Shown here one piece after another: positions 1 through 6,849 of a stretch of 17,108 nucleotides of DNA. The DNA comes from an uncultured Desulfovibrio sp. GTDB lineage: Bacteria > Desulfobacterota > Desulfovibrionia > Desulfovibrionales > Desulfovibrionaceae. The first letter of the stretch is position 1, and each line of letters opens with the position of its first letter. The notes under the pieces are model-generated. The model made no database searches, was not told the DNA's origin, and saw only the letters and a program-made list of their open reading frames with translations. The stretch is from NCBI GenBank assembly GCA_900546145.1, contig URBN01000040.1, positions 1 to 17,108 of the forward strand, written 5' to 3'. The translations under genes and the position numbers were made by a program.

Positions 1-200
1 CGCTGAGGACATAAAAAAAGTATCTGATCCCGAGGAGCTTCAGAACCTGCTGGTTTCGCTCTGGAAGGTCAAAACGCTCCAGGAAGCACTGGCTGAAATA
101 AAGAGGCACGCTGTCTAACCATCCTTTCCCAGCCGGTGCGTGTACTGGTTTTTGCAGGGCGGGGGCTAGTATAGGCCTCCGCCTTTATCCGAGCATGCCT
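1..200 (+). repeat. Direct repeat, copy A (Rpn tail plus 3' flank)
   Basis: Positions 1-118 match 504-621 at 110 of 118 bases. Similarity continues past both stop codons: a CCTTTCCCAG block lies just after each stop, and GGCCTCCGCCTTTAT occurs at 174-188 in copy A and at 645-659 in copy B. Copy A carries about 30 extra bases between these blocks. The repeat therefore includes noncoding flank, which points to segmental duplication and not only to related proteins. Confidence 0.85.
2..118 (+). CDS. Rpn-family nuclease/transposase-like protein, C-terminal tail (5' end outside window)
   Basis: Only the last 38 codons are present, open from the left edge and ending in TAA at 116-118. The peptide (AEDIKKVSDPEELQ..., ending EIKRHAV) resembles the helical tail after the PD-(D/E)XK domain of Rpn/putative transposase proteins, in which a 'PLP' segment is followed by a short LxxL-rich helix. 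The same tail recurs at 504-621 with 8 base changes in 118, giving 6 amino-acid changes. The catalytic domain lies outside the window, so whether the gene is intact cannot be judged. The family assignment comes from the tail and from the Gly-Trp-Ala-Glu repeats seen in the second copy; it is inference from remembered family architecture. Confidence 0.5.
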   Translation, partial: AEDIKKVSDPEELQNLLVSLWKVKTLQEALAEIKRHAV

Positions 201-350
201 GTTTCCGGAACCACAGGGAAAGGAGTCTGCGTAAGGCTCTGGCATACTGGTCTGCGCCGCCTTTCAGCAACGGCTCAGGTGTATTGTCCTGCCGAAAGCG
301 GAAATCAGCATAGATTTTCTGAAAATACGACTTTGGAAGGAGCTGTTGCC

Positions 351-621
351 ATGTATGCGGAAGCTTTTAACTCTTGGAAGGAAAAATTCAGGGCTGAGGG
401 CTGGGCTGAGGGCTGGGCTAGGCAGAGCTGAAATCATTGGCAAGTGGCAGAAAGCCATACTGGACGCTTTGGAATGTCATTTTGCGCCTTTGCCGCCCTC
501 TGCCGCTGAGGACATAAAAAAAGTATCTGCTCCCGAAGAGCTTAAGGACCTGATGATTTCGCTCTGGAAGGTCAAAACGCTCCAGGAAGCGCTGGATGAA
601 ATAAAGAGGCACGCTGTCTAA
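351..621 (+). pseudogene. Frameshifted Rpn-type nuclease/transposase tail
   Basis: From ATG 351 one frame reads MYAEAFNSWKEKFRAEGWAE and then GWA before hitting TGA at 429-431. The neighbouring frame continues with RAEIIGKWQKAILDALE, then FAPLPPSAAEDIKKVS, to TAA at 619-621. Joined, they give the usual layout of an Rpn-family C-terminus: a 'xxWKExxxAEG' helix, a hydrophilic repeat (here Ala-Glu-Gly-Trp twice), then a tail with a PLP motif. Loss of two bases at about 418-424, turning an expected GCTGAGGGC into GCTAGGC, would explain the frame change. No nuclease domain is recognisable upstream to 119, so the copy is both truncated and frameshifted. A short independent ORF starting at TTG 346 is possible but less likely. 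Confidence 0.6.
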
Positions 622-670
622 CCGCCCTTTCCCAGGCTGGTACAGGCCTCCGCCTTTATACGTGCATGAC
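504..670 (+). repeat. Direct repeat, copy B (Rpn tail plus 3' flank)
   Basis: This is the partner of the repeat at 1-200. The coding part is 504-621 and the flank extends to about 670, where GCATG occurs in both copies before they diverge. It lacks about 30 bases present in the flank of copy A. Confidence 0.85.
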
Positions 671-935
671 GCTGTCTGCCGTTATCCTGGGCGCAGGAGG
701 CGGGACCGATTATGAGCAAGGGAGAAACGTTTTCTTCCTCCACCCGGAGCCGGACAACCCGGAGCACTTTTTCACCAGCGTATGAAGACGCGTTTTGCTC
801 TCCGGTTTATGAAGGGACAGATTTGGTCTGCCCCGGGCGGCCTGGGCCGGCTTTTTCCCTCCGCCCCGGGCCGCCGCGGAAAAGAAAACGGCAAGCTCAG
901 CTGGAAACAGTGCGGGGCTCACCGGGAAGCAGGAG
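622..935. other. Gap with short, unsupported reading frames
   Basis: No convincing gene. ATG 666 opens a 39-codon frame (ending NPEHFFTSV) that stops at TGA 783-785. A second 63-codon frame starts at ATG 782, overlapping that stop, and runs into the 3' end of the convergent gene at 936. Neither has a good ribosome binding site or a recognised relative. They may be remnants of one decayed gene beside the Rpn remnants. The stretch at about 828-880 is very G+C rich and can form GGCGGCC/GGCCGCC pairings without a T-tract. Confidence 0.35.
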
Positions 936-1298
936 TTATTTGTAGCGCATTGTCAGGGGACCGCCATCCGTAACAATGGTGATCTCGCTGATTCTGGTGC
1001 CTTCGGGTAACGTGAAAAGCAGGCTGGATTTCGGTGGCATACGGCAGGGGATGGTGACATTGGTGCATTTCGCGGAGATGTCCTGGCCGCCGTTCATGGT
1101 AACGCGCCGTACGATGACGTCCGACGTACCTGTTGAGGTGAGCGTCAGGACGACGGAGCTGCTGGTTCCATAGTTCTGGGGACCGCTGTTGGTCCAGCCA
1201 GCCTTGAAGGAAACGTCCATGTCCGCCCATGAGAGCTGGGGCGCGGCCTGAAGGACTGCCATTGCCAGAAAGATCAGCAGAAAAAGTTTTTTCAGCAT
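936..1298 (-). CDS. Small secreted protein of unknown function
   Basis: A 120-residue protein. Residues 1-25 form a classical signal peptide: MLKK, a hydrophobic core LFLLIFLAMAVL, and a likely signal peptidase I site after Ser-Trp-Ala25. The mature part of about 95 residues is rich in Ser, Thr and Val in alternating patterns that suggest beta strands. It has two cysteines, C78 and C85, close enough to form a disulfide in the periplasm. I chose the ATG at 1298 because GAAGAGG lies about six bases upstream. The ATG at 1304 abuts that same motif and would be too close. An open frame continues to 1412 but is not protein-like. I recognise no family. It diverges from the transporter gene at 1870 across a long intergenic region, and convergent DNA on its 3' side shows no clear terminator. 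Confidence 0.75.
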   Translation of the reverse strand: MLKKLFLLIFLAMAVLQAAPQLSWADMDVSFKAGWTNSGPQNYGTSSSVVLTLTSTGTSDVIVRRVTMNGGQDISAKCTNVTIPCRMPPKSSLLFTLPEGTRISEITIVTDGGPLTMRYK

Positions 1299-1333
1299 AA
1301 GCATCCTCTTCACGGAAAAACCACGGCACAGGT

Positions 1334-1360
1334 CCGGGAAAGAACCCGTTTCCCGGTTTT
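1334..1360 (+). other. Hairpin in the leader of the secreted-protein gene
   Basis: CCGGGAAA (1334-1341) pairs with TTTCCCGG (1349-1356) around a 7-base loop. On the plus strand four T residues follow, so it could act as a weak plus-strand terminator. On the minus strand it sits about 35 bases upstream of the start codon at 1298 and would be a leader structure. Confidence 0.5.
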
Positions 1361-1577
1361 GCGATCCTGTCCGCGGCGGGCTTTTTGTACAGTGTTTCCC
1401 CCGCCCCTTCAAGAAAGGGCTCGCTGTTCTTTCCCCTGCCCTGAAACCCTTTTCCGTTCCGGCGGCGCAAACTCAGCCCGCTCCCGGTGTGTCACAGGTA
1501 CCCGGTCTCTCTGGTGTATTCTTCCGGGGCACCTTCCCTCCTTTTCTCCCGTGTCTCCTCTTTATGTGTTTCAATTT

Positions 1578-1607
1578 TGTCTCAAAGAGGCTCTTTGAGA
1601 CATTTTT
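1578..1607 (+). promoter_or_regulatory. Perfect 25-bp palindrome followed by T5
   Basis: The left arm TGTCTCAAAGAG (1578-1589) and right arm CTCTTTGAGACA (1591-1602) are perfect complements around a single central G. TTTTT follows at 1603-1607. As DNA it looks like an operator for a dimeric repressor. As RNA it would form a 10-11 bp stem with a small loop and a short U-tract, so it could also be a terminator for a plus-strand transcript, though no plus-strand gene precedes it. It lies between the divergent genes starting at 1298 and 1870. Confidence 0.7.
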
Positions 1608-1725
1608 ATCTCATAATGGCGACCGTTTTCTGCATGAGAGGCATTTCCTGTGCAAAAACGGGACGTTCCACATAAAATTTGTAGTGAAATACTCTGATTT
1701 TTGCCGCGCCTGCGGCGTCTGATGG

Positions 1726-1756
1726 AACAAAAACGTACTATTGGTACATTTTTGTT
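1726..1756. promoter_or_regulatory. 13-bp inverted repeat upstream of the binding-protein gene
   Basis: AACAAAAACGTAC (1726-1738) and GTACATTTTTGTT (1744-1756) are inverted repeats with one mismatch, separated by TATTG. The centre lies about 130 bases before the start at 1870. The stem is AT-rich, unlike the GC-rich terminators elsewhere in the window, so an operator for the transporter promoter is the better guess. Confidence 0.6.
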
Positions 1757-1869
1757 TTCCCAGCCTTCCCCGGGCTTTAGGTGAATATTCCGTATTTTCA
1801 GTATGTTAATTTTACACGGCGAATGGCATGGCTCTTGCTTCCTTTTATAAGCAAAAGGAGGAATTCAGG

Positions 1870-3054
1870 ATGTTCGCTTCGAATTTTTTCAGAAAGGCTG
1901 CCATAGCCGGTCTCGCCGCCGCACTTTTCTGCGCTCCGGCCCAGTCATTTGCCAAGGAAACCGTCAAGGTGGGCTTCATCGGCCCCCTGACAGGCGGTCT
2001 TTCCTCCCTGGGCGTGGGCGGCCGTAACTCGGCTGAGCTCGCTGTTCAGGAAGCCAATGAGGATCCCAACACCAAATTTCTGTACGAGATGACAGCCTAT
2101 GACGATGAGTGCAAGCCCAACGTCGGCATTCAGGTCGCCACCAAGGCCGCTTCAGACAGAAAAATGGTGGGCGCCGTTACGCATTACTGCTCCGCCGTGG
2201 CCCTTGGCACTGTAGGCATCTACCACCGCTTTAAGATGCCGGCCATTGTGTGGGGCGCCGTGCAGCCGGATATCACCTACGGCAATGACTACAAGGAAAT
2301 TTTCCGTACGCCCGGCACCATGATCAACCAGAACGAGCAGGCTGCCAAATTCATGTACGGCAAGGGCTACAGAAATATCGCCATCATCCATGACATCACG
2401 GACTACGGCAAGAGCCATGCTGAGTACTTTACGAAGTTCTTCGAGAAGCTCGACGGCAAGATTGTGGGCTCCTTCGGCGTGAACTCCGACCAGCAGGACT
2501 TCACGGCCGAGCTCACCAAGGTCAAGGCCCTGAATCCTGATGTGCTCTACCTCGGCGGCCTCGTTCCCGTAGGCGTGCGTGTCCGCTCCCAGATGGCCAA
2601 GCTTGGAATGACCTGCCAGTTTGAAGGCTGTTCCGGCATCAAGTCCGATGCCTTTATTTCCGGCGTTGGCGCTGATGTGGCTGAGGGCACGATGAGCTTC
2701 ATCGAGGGCACTCCCATTGAGAAGCTGGCCGGCGGCTCGAAGTTCATCACGAGCTACCAGAAGCATAACTTCAAGGAACCCGCCGAAGCCTACGGTCCCT
2801 TCGCCTATGTGGCCATGCAGCAGCTCATCGAGGCTGTTGAGCATGTGGGACCCGACCGCGTGAAGGTTGCGCAGTACCTCTCCGGCATCAAGGGCGCAGA
2901 TACGCTCGTCGGCAAGGTCACCTATGACGACCACGGCCAGAACATCGAGCCTGCCGTGAGCCCCTTCGTGGTCCAAGACGGCAAGTGGGTCTACTGGCCT
3001 GAAAGCGAATACGCTTCCGGCAAGCGCCAGCTGAAGAGCCCTGCTTCAAAGTAA
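1870..3054 (+). CDS. LIV-type (HAAT) ABC transporter periplasmic substrate-binding protein
   Basis: A 394-residue type I periplasmic binding protein of the LivJ/LivK class. It captures the solute in the periplasm and delivers it to the permease encoded downstream. Residues 1-28 are a signal peptide with cleavage expected after SFA28. KVGFIGPLTGG follows, the typical first strand of the fold. C81 (YDDECKP) and C107 (THYCS) match the position of the conserved disulfide of LivJ, and a second close pair occurs in MTCQFEGC. The start is ATG 1870, with AGGAGG eight bases before it; an in-frame ATG at 1828 has no such site and would spoil the signal peptide. Cys21 is not in a lipobox, so the protein is probably soluble. 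The five-gene arrangement is canonical. Family is certain; the ligand (branched-chain amino acids, amides, urea or others) cannot be read from sequence. Confidence 0.95.
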   Translation: MFASNFFRKAAIAGLAAALFCAPAQSFAKETVKVGFIGPLTGGLSSLGVGGRNSAELAVQEANEDPNTKFLYEMTAYDDECKPNVGIQVATKAASDRKMVGAVTHYCSAVALGTVGIYHRFKMPAIVWGAVQPDITYGNDYKEIFRTPGTMINQNEQAAKFMYGKGYRNIAIIHDITDYGKSHAEYFTKFFEKLDGKIVGSFGVNSDQQDFTAELTKVKALNPDVLYLGGLVPVGVRVRSQMAKLGMTCQFEGCSGIKSDAFISGVGADVAEGTMSFIEGTPIEKLAGGSKFITSYQKHNFKEPAEAYGPFAYVAMQQLIEAVEHVGPDRVKVAQYLSGIKGADTLVGKVTYDDHGQNIEPAVSPFVVQDGKWVYWPESEYASGKRQLKSPASK

Positions 3055-3092
3055 ATTCCTCTAAACCAAAACGTCATCCTCTCTTCTGGGAA

Positions 3093-3126
3093 GCCCCTCG
3101 CTCCTGCGGGAGCGAGGGGCAATTTT
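3093..3126 (+). terminator. Hairpin between binding-protein and permease genes
   Basis: GCCCCTCGCTCC (3093-3104) and GGAGCGAGGGGC (3109-3120) form a perfect 12-bp stem with a TGCG loop, followed by AATTTT. In binding-protein operons such a structure often stabilises the upstream message or terminates part of transcription, giving more binding protein than membrane components. It probably does the same here. Confidence 0.85.
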
Positions 3127-3148
3127 CTGCAGACCGCCCGCGCGGGAG

Positions 3149-3170
3149 AAGGAATTTTTAAGGAATTTTT
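3149..3170 (+). promoter_or_regulatory. Tandemly duplicated ribosome binding site of livH
   Basis: AAGGAATTTTT occurs twice in perfect tandem (3149-3159 and 3160-3170), directly abutting ATG 3171. The second AAGGA is six bases from the start and is the functional candidate. The first is 17 bases away and may serve as a standby site. Confidence 0.8.
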
Positions 3171-4094
3171 ATGGATACATCCCTGATAGCCCAGTTCATC
3201 ATCAACGGGCTCATGCTGGGCATGATGTACGCGCTTGTGGCCGTGGGCTTCACCCTCTTCTTCGGTGTGCTCAACGTCATCGTGTTCTCACACGGTGACA
3301 CGGTCATGCTCGGCGCGTTCACGGGCCTTGCGACATACGCATATCTGTCGGCCACGTACCCGACCATGAGCGCTGCTCTTGCTCTCGCGATAGTCCTGGC
3401 CGTTGCCATCGGCGCCATGGCCCTGTTCGGGGTGATCCTCGGACGTACGCTCATCATGCGCCTGCGCAGGGCGCCGGCCCTGAACACGCTTCTCGCCACC
3501 ATGATGCTCGGCACCGTGATGCGTGAGTCCATCCGCCTCTTTTATCCAAACGGCGCCAATCCGCAGCCGTTCCCCCATCTGCTTCCCGACACCAGCCTTG
3601 CCCTCGGCGCCCTCAGCCTCAGGCTTGATAACGTCATCCTCTTTCTCGCCGGCGCCGCGGCCATCATCATTGTGCACCTCGTGATCTCCCGCACGCGTAT
3701 CGGCATGGCCATACGCGCCGTGAGCCAGGACGAGGAGGCCGCCCAGCTCATGGGCGTCAACCTCACGCTTGTTCTCGTCACGGCTTTTGCGCTCGGCAAC
3801 GGCGTCGGCGCCCTGGCCGGCGTCATGAACGGCATCTACTACAGCGAAATCAACTTCGGCGTGGGCCTCATGCTCGGCGCCATCGGCTTCAGCGCCGCCG
3901 TCATCGGCGGTCTTGGCAATATCTACGGCGCCATTATCGGCGGCTTCCTCTTCGCTTTCCTGCAGACCATCGGCGCGGTCGCCCTGCCCTTTGGCAGCGC
4001 GTACAAGGACGTCTTCGCCTTCGGCGTCGTCATCGCCCTGATAGCCTGGAAGCCGACCGGACTGCTTGCCGAAAAGGTCAGCAGGAGGGTTTAG
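3171..4094 (+). CDS. livH: LIV-type ABC transporter permease, LivH family
   Basis: A 307-residue inner-membrane permease. The N-terminus carries the family pattern NGLMLGMMYALVAVGFTLFF followed by a Ser-His-Gly-Asp loop (FSHGDTVMLGAF), which replaces the usual NFAHG. Several hydrophobic helices follow. The cytoplasmic loop with ISRTRIGMAIRAVSQDEEAA and 'LMGVN' is the expected coupling segment for the ATPases. The C-terminal half has GVMNGIYYSEINFGVG and a glycine-rich GFSAAVIGGLGNIYGAIIGG segment, both typical. Length is normal for LivH. It pairs with the LivM-type protein encoded 2 bases downstream; the ribosome binding site of that gene (AGGAGG, 4083-4088) lies inside the end of this one, so the two are translationally linked. 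The symbol denotes the family, not proof of leucine transport. Confidence 0.95.
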   Translation: MDTSLIAQFIINGLMLGMMYALVAVGFTLFFGVLNVIVFSHGDTVMLGAFTGLATYAYLSATYPTMSAALALAIVLAVAIGAMALFGVILGRTLIMRLRRAPALNTLLATMMLGTVMRESIRLFYPNGANPQPFPHLLPDTSLALGALSLRLDNVILFLAGAAAIIIVHLVISRTRIGMAIRAVSQDEEAAQLMGVNLTLVLVTAFALGNGVGALAGVMNGIYYSEINFGVGLMLGAIGFSAAVIGGLGNIYGAIIGGFLFAFLQTIGAVALPFGSAYKDVFAFGVVIALIAWKPTGLLAEKVSRRV

Positions 4095-4096
4095 CA

Positions 4097-5257
4097 ATGG
4101 CCAGAGTGAAATGGATTTCCGGGCTTCCCGCCCCTCTCGTGTGCGTCGTTTCCGCCCTCGCCGTCTTCGCCTATCTCATCTGTCTCCTGAAAGCCGAGGC
4201 GCAGGTGTCCATCGCCGCTGCCATAGCCGGAGGCGTGGCAGCTGTTGCCCTGCTCAAGATCGCCGGCGTCCTTGATCCTGTGCTTGAATCCGTGCACAGC
4301 GCCGGGCGGCTCTGGGCCGGTCTCATGCTGGCCATGGCCGTTCTTCTCGTCTTTTTCTTCCACGACGACCATTACGTGCTTTTCCTCCTTGGCACCGTGT
4401 TCATTTATTCCACGGCCGTGCTCGGCATCAACGTCCAGCTCGGCTACACGGGACTCATCAACTTCGCCGGCGCCTCCTTCTTCGGCGTGGGCGGCTACAC
4501 CGCGGCCCTGCTTATGACGGATACCGGCCTCACCCCTGTCCTGGCCATCCTGGCCGGCGGCATCTCCGCGAGCCTTGTGGGCTGCATTCTGCTCCTCCCC
4601 GTGCTGCGCACCTCCGGCAACTATGCTGCCCTGGTGACCATGGCCTTCGCCCTGCTCTTTAAAGTTTTTCTGGAAGTCTGCCCGTGGTTCGGCGGCCCGC
4701 AGGGCGTGCCCGTGGACCCGTTCAGCCTTTTCGGCTTCTCCTTCGCGGAAGAACCGAAGCTCTTCGGCCTGGAGTGTTCTTTTTACCTGAGCTATGACTT
4801 CCTCGCCATTGTCCTGCTTGTGACCGTTTTCGCCTTCATCACGCTCCTTGAGCGCTCCTGGCTCGGGCTTTCCCTTGACGCCGTGCGCGAGGACGAGACC
4901 GCGTCAGCCTGTTTCGGCATCAGCATTGCCCGCTGGAAAATCTGGGCCTTCACTGCCGGCAATTTCATCTGCGGCATAGCCGGCGCCTACTACGCCATGA
5001 TGCTGGCGTACATCAGCCCGGCGAACTTCGCGTTCTCTGACTCGCTGCTCTTCCTGTCCATCCTGCTTCTCGGCGGCCTTGGCAGCCGCTGGGGCGTCAT
5101 TCTGGCCGCGGCCTTCATGGTCATGCTCCCCGAGAAGTTCCAGGTTATTCAGGAATACCGCTATCTTATCTACTCGGCCATCGTCCTGCTCATGATTCTC
5201 TATCGTCCGGCAGGACTCCTGCCCCGCAGGCCGCGTACATACACAGGGAGGGCGTAA
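4097..5257 (+). CDS. livM: LIV-type ABC transporter permease, LivM family
   Basis: A 386-residue partner permease. The first 100 or so residues hold additional hydrophobic segments, as in long LivM proteins. The core begins with GYTGLINFAGASFFGVGGYT, the family hallmark. The coupling loop reads SLDAVREDETASACFGI, followed by ARWKIWAFTAGNFICGIAGA and 'YISPANFAF'. The later LLLGGLGSRWGVILAAAF segment and the terminal 'YRPAGLLPRRPRT' are also typical. Its ATG follows AGGAGG by eight bases. The stop codon shares its last A with the ATG of the ATPase gene (TAATG at 5255-5259), so translation is coupled. It forms the transmembrane channel with LivH. Confidence 0.95.
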   Translation: MARVKWISGLPAPLVCVVSALAVFAYLICLLKAEAQVSIAAAIAGGVAAVALLKIAGVLDPVLESVHSAGRLWAGLMLAMAVLLVFFFHDDHYVLFLLGTVFIYSTAVLGINVQLGYTGLINFAGASFFGVGGYTAALLMTDTGLTPVLAILAGGISASLVGCILLLPVLRTSGNYAALVTMAFALLFKVFLEVCPWFGGPQGVPVDPFSLFGFSFAEEPKLFGLECSFYLSYDFLAIVLLVTVFAFITLLERSWLGLSLDAVREDETASACFGISIARWKIWAFTAGNFICGIAGAYYAMMLAYISPANFAFSDSLLFLSILLLGGLGSRWGVILAAAFMVMLPEKFQVIQEYRYLIYSAIVLLMILYRPAGLLPRRPRTYTGRA

Positions 5258-6045
5258 TGGCACATCTGCTTGAATGCACGGATCTCACCATGCGCTTCGG
5301 CGGTCTCGTGGCCCTGAACGCGCTGGAGATGCACGTCGACGCCGGCGAGACCGTGGGGCTTGTCGGTCCCAACGGCTCCGGCAAGACAACCTTCTTTAAC
5401 GTGGTGACAGGCATTTACCGCGCGAGCGCGGGCCGCGTCGTGGTGGACGGCCGCGACATCACCGGCGCCTCTCCGCAGGAAGTGTGCCGGGCGGGTGTCA
5501 CCCGCACCTTCCAGCGCTCCAGGCTCTGTCCCGATCTCACCGTCTTCGACAACATCATGGTCGGCAACCATACGCGCCTCAGCCTAGGTTTTATGCACAA
5601 CATCTTCCGGAGAAAGGCCTTTCTCGCCGAGTACGGCGCCTGCCGTGAAGAGGCAGCCGAAAAGCTCGAAGCCCTGAACCCCGGCCTCGGAAAGAAACTT
5701 GATCATCCCGTTTCCGAGCTCAGCATGCTCGACAGGCGGCGTGTGGAAATCGTGCGCGCCCTCATGCCGAAGCCCCGGCTTCTGCTCCTTGACGAGCCGA
5801 GCGCGGGCATGACCCTTGATGAGACCCAGAGTCTCATGGATGAAATCATCAGCATGAATACGGGAGATGACAGGCCCGCCATCATCCTCATTGAGCACGA
5901 GATGAACGTTATCCACCGCGTGTGCCAGCGCGTCGTCGTCCTGAACTTCGGCTCGAAGCTCTGCGAAGGCACCTACGACGAGGTGACGAAGGATCCCACT
6001 GTCGCCGAGGCGTATCTCGGACGGGAAGTCACGGAGGACGAATAA
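5257..6045 (+). CDS. livG: LIV-type ABC transporter ATP-binding protein, LivG family
   Basis: A 262-residue cytoplasmic ATPase, normal length for LivG. Walker A is GPNGSGKTT (G37-T45), the Q-loop glutamine is Q86 in TRTFQRS, Walker B is LLLLDEP with D179 and E180, and the H-loop histidine is H214 in LIEHEM. The C-terminus 'EAYLGRE' is typical of LivG. The ABC signature is unusual: where LivG normally has LSYGQQRRLEIAR, this protein has L155-S-M-L-D-R-R-R-V-E-I-V-R, losing the conserved glycine and glutamine. The Walker motifs are intact, so it may still work as part of a heterodimer with LivF, whose signature is canonical. A GGGAGGG ribosome binding site precedes the start, which overlaps the livM stop by one base. 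Confidence 0.93.
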   Translation: MAHLLECTDLTMRFGGLVALNALEMHVDAGETVGLVGPNGSGKTTFFNVVTGIYRASAGRVVVDGRDITGASPQEVCRAGVTRTFQRSRLCPDLTVFDNIMVGNHTRLSLGFMHNIFRRKAFLAEYGACREEAAEKLEALNPGLGKKLDHPVSELSMLDRRRVEIVRALMPKPRLLLLDEPSAGMTLDETQSLMDEIISMNTGDDRPAIILIEHEMNVIHRVCQRVVVLNFGSKLCEGTYDEVTKDPTVAEAYLGREVTEDE

Positions 6046-6761
6046 TGGTCACTTTCAAACCGCTCATTGCGGACAGTCTGTGCGTTGCCTACGGCAAAGC
6101 CGACGTGCTCAACAGCGTACACGTGGAAATCAATCCCGGCGAGATCACCTGTCTGCTCGGCTCCAACGGCGCGGGCAAGACCACGTTCATCAGGGCCCTC
6201 ACCGGCCTCACGAAGCCTCACGCAGGCACCATCCAGTTTGACGGCCTTGAAATCACGGGACTGCCCCCGCACCGCATCGTGTCCATGGGTATCTCCTGCA
6301 TCCCCGAGGGACGCCGCGTCTTCCCCGCCATGAACGTGGAGGAAAATCTGCTCATGGGAGCCTATCAGGAGCGGGACAGAAACCGCATCAGGGAGCGCCT
6401 CGCGCGCGTGTACGATCTCTTCCCCCGCCTGAAGGAGCGCCGCACCCAGGCAGCGGGCACCATGTCCGGCGGCGAGCAGGCCATGGTCTCCATCGGCCGC
6501 GGCCTCATGAACGAGCCGAAGCTCCTCATCATTGACGAGCCCTCCCTCGGTCTTTCGCCGGCCCTGGTCTCCGAGAACTTCCGCGTCATCCGCGACATCT
6601 GCCGCGCCGGCACGGCCGTCTTCCTTGTGGAGCAGAACGTGCGCCAGACCCTGGCCATAGCCCAGCGCGGCTACGTCCTGGCCCAGGGGCGCATCGTGGC
6701 CTCCGGAACGGCTGAGGAACTGCGCGGGAACGAAGACGTGCGCAAGGCCTATTTCGGCTGA
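6045..6761 (+). CDS. livF: LIV-type ABC transporter ATP-binding protein, LivF family
   Basis: A 238-residue ATPase, the second of the pair. Walker A is GSNGAGKTT (G39-T47). The Q-loop position has glutamate in IPEGRRVFP, and the H-loop position has glutamine in VEQNVRQ; both are normal for LivF. The signature MSGGEQ (140-145) is canonical, and Walker B LLIIDEP contains D164 and E165. The C-terminal 'VRKAYFG' is a family ending. I chose ATG 6045, which overlaps the livG stop (TAATG), over an earlier in-frame start at 5922 whose translation inside livG is low-complexity Arg-rich sequence. With LivG it powers import by the LivH/LivM channel. Confidence 0.95.
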   Translation: MVTFKPLIADSLCVAYGKADVLNSVHVEINPGEITCLLGSNGAGKTTFIRALTGLTKPHAGTIQFDGLEITGLPPHRIVSMGISCIPEGRRVFPAMNVEENLLMGAYQERDRNRIRERLARVYDLFPRLKERRTQAAGTMSGGEQAMVSIGRGLMNEPKLLIIDEPSLGLSPALVSENFRVIRDICRAGTAVFLVEQNVRQTLAIAQRGYVLAQGRIVASGTAEELRGNEDVRKAYFG

Positions 6762-6808
6762 GCCGCGGCGTTTCCGGGTCTCCTGTTTTTCTTCATACCG
6801 GGTTTATT

Positions 6809-6836
6809 GGCGCCCCGCCACGCGGCGGTCCGCGCC
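6809..6836 (+). other. GC-rich hairpin between livF and the M20 gene
   Basis: GGCGC (6809-6813) pairs with GCGCC (6832-6836), and CCGCC (6815-6819) pairs with GGCGG (6824-6828) inside it. No T-tract follows, so it is not a typical intrinsic terminator; it may influence message processing or translation of the gene at 6850. Confidence 0.45.
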
Positions 6837-6849
6837 GGGAGAATACATC

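Larger units (their letters stand above)
1413..1869. other. Divergent intergenic region
   Basis: No supported gene. Besides the palindromes listed separately it holds an imperfect inverted repeat, CCGTTTTCTGCA (1623-1634) against TGCAAAAACGG (1651-1661), which match apart from one unpaired base. It also holds a small GCCGC/GCGGC hairpin (1703-1707 and 1712-1716). From about 1600 the sequence becomes AT-rich, as expected for a promoter of the gene at 1870, but no -35/-10 pair close to consensus could be singled out. Short plus-strand frames inside it lack ribosome binding sites. Confidence 0.5.

Noticed and set aside
919..1470. 183-codon minus-strand frame overlapping the secreted protein
   Set aside because: A different frame of the same strand; the neighbouring frame has a signal peptide and a ribosome binding site.
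3288..4097. 269-codon minus-strand frame opposite livH
   Set aside because: Very rich in Asp, Glu, Gly and His, as expected from the reverse complement of a membrane-protein gene; no start signal.
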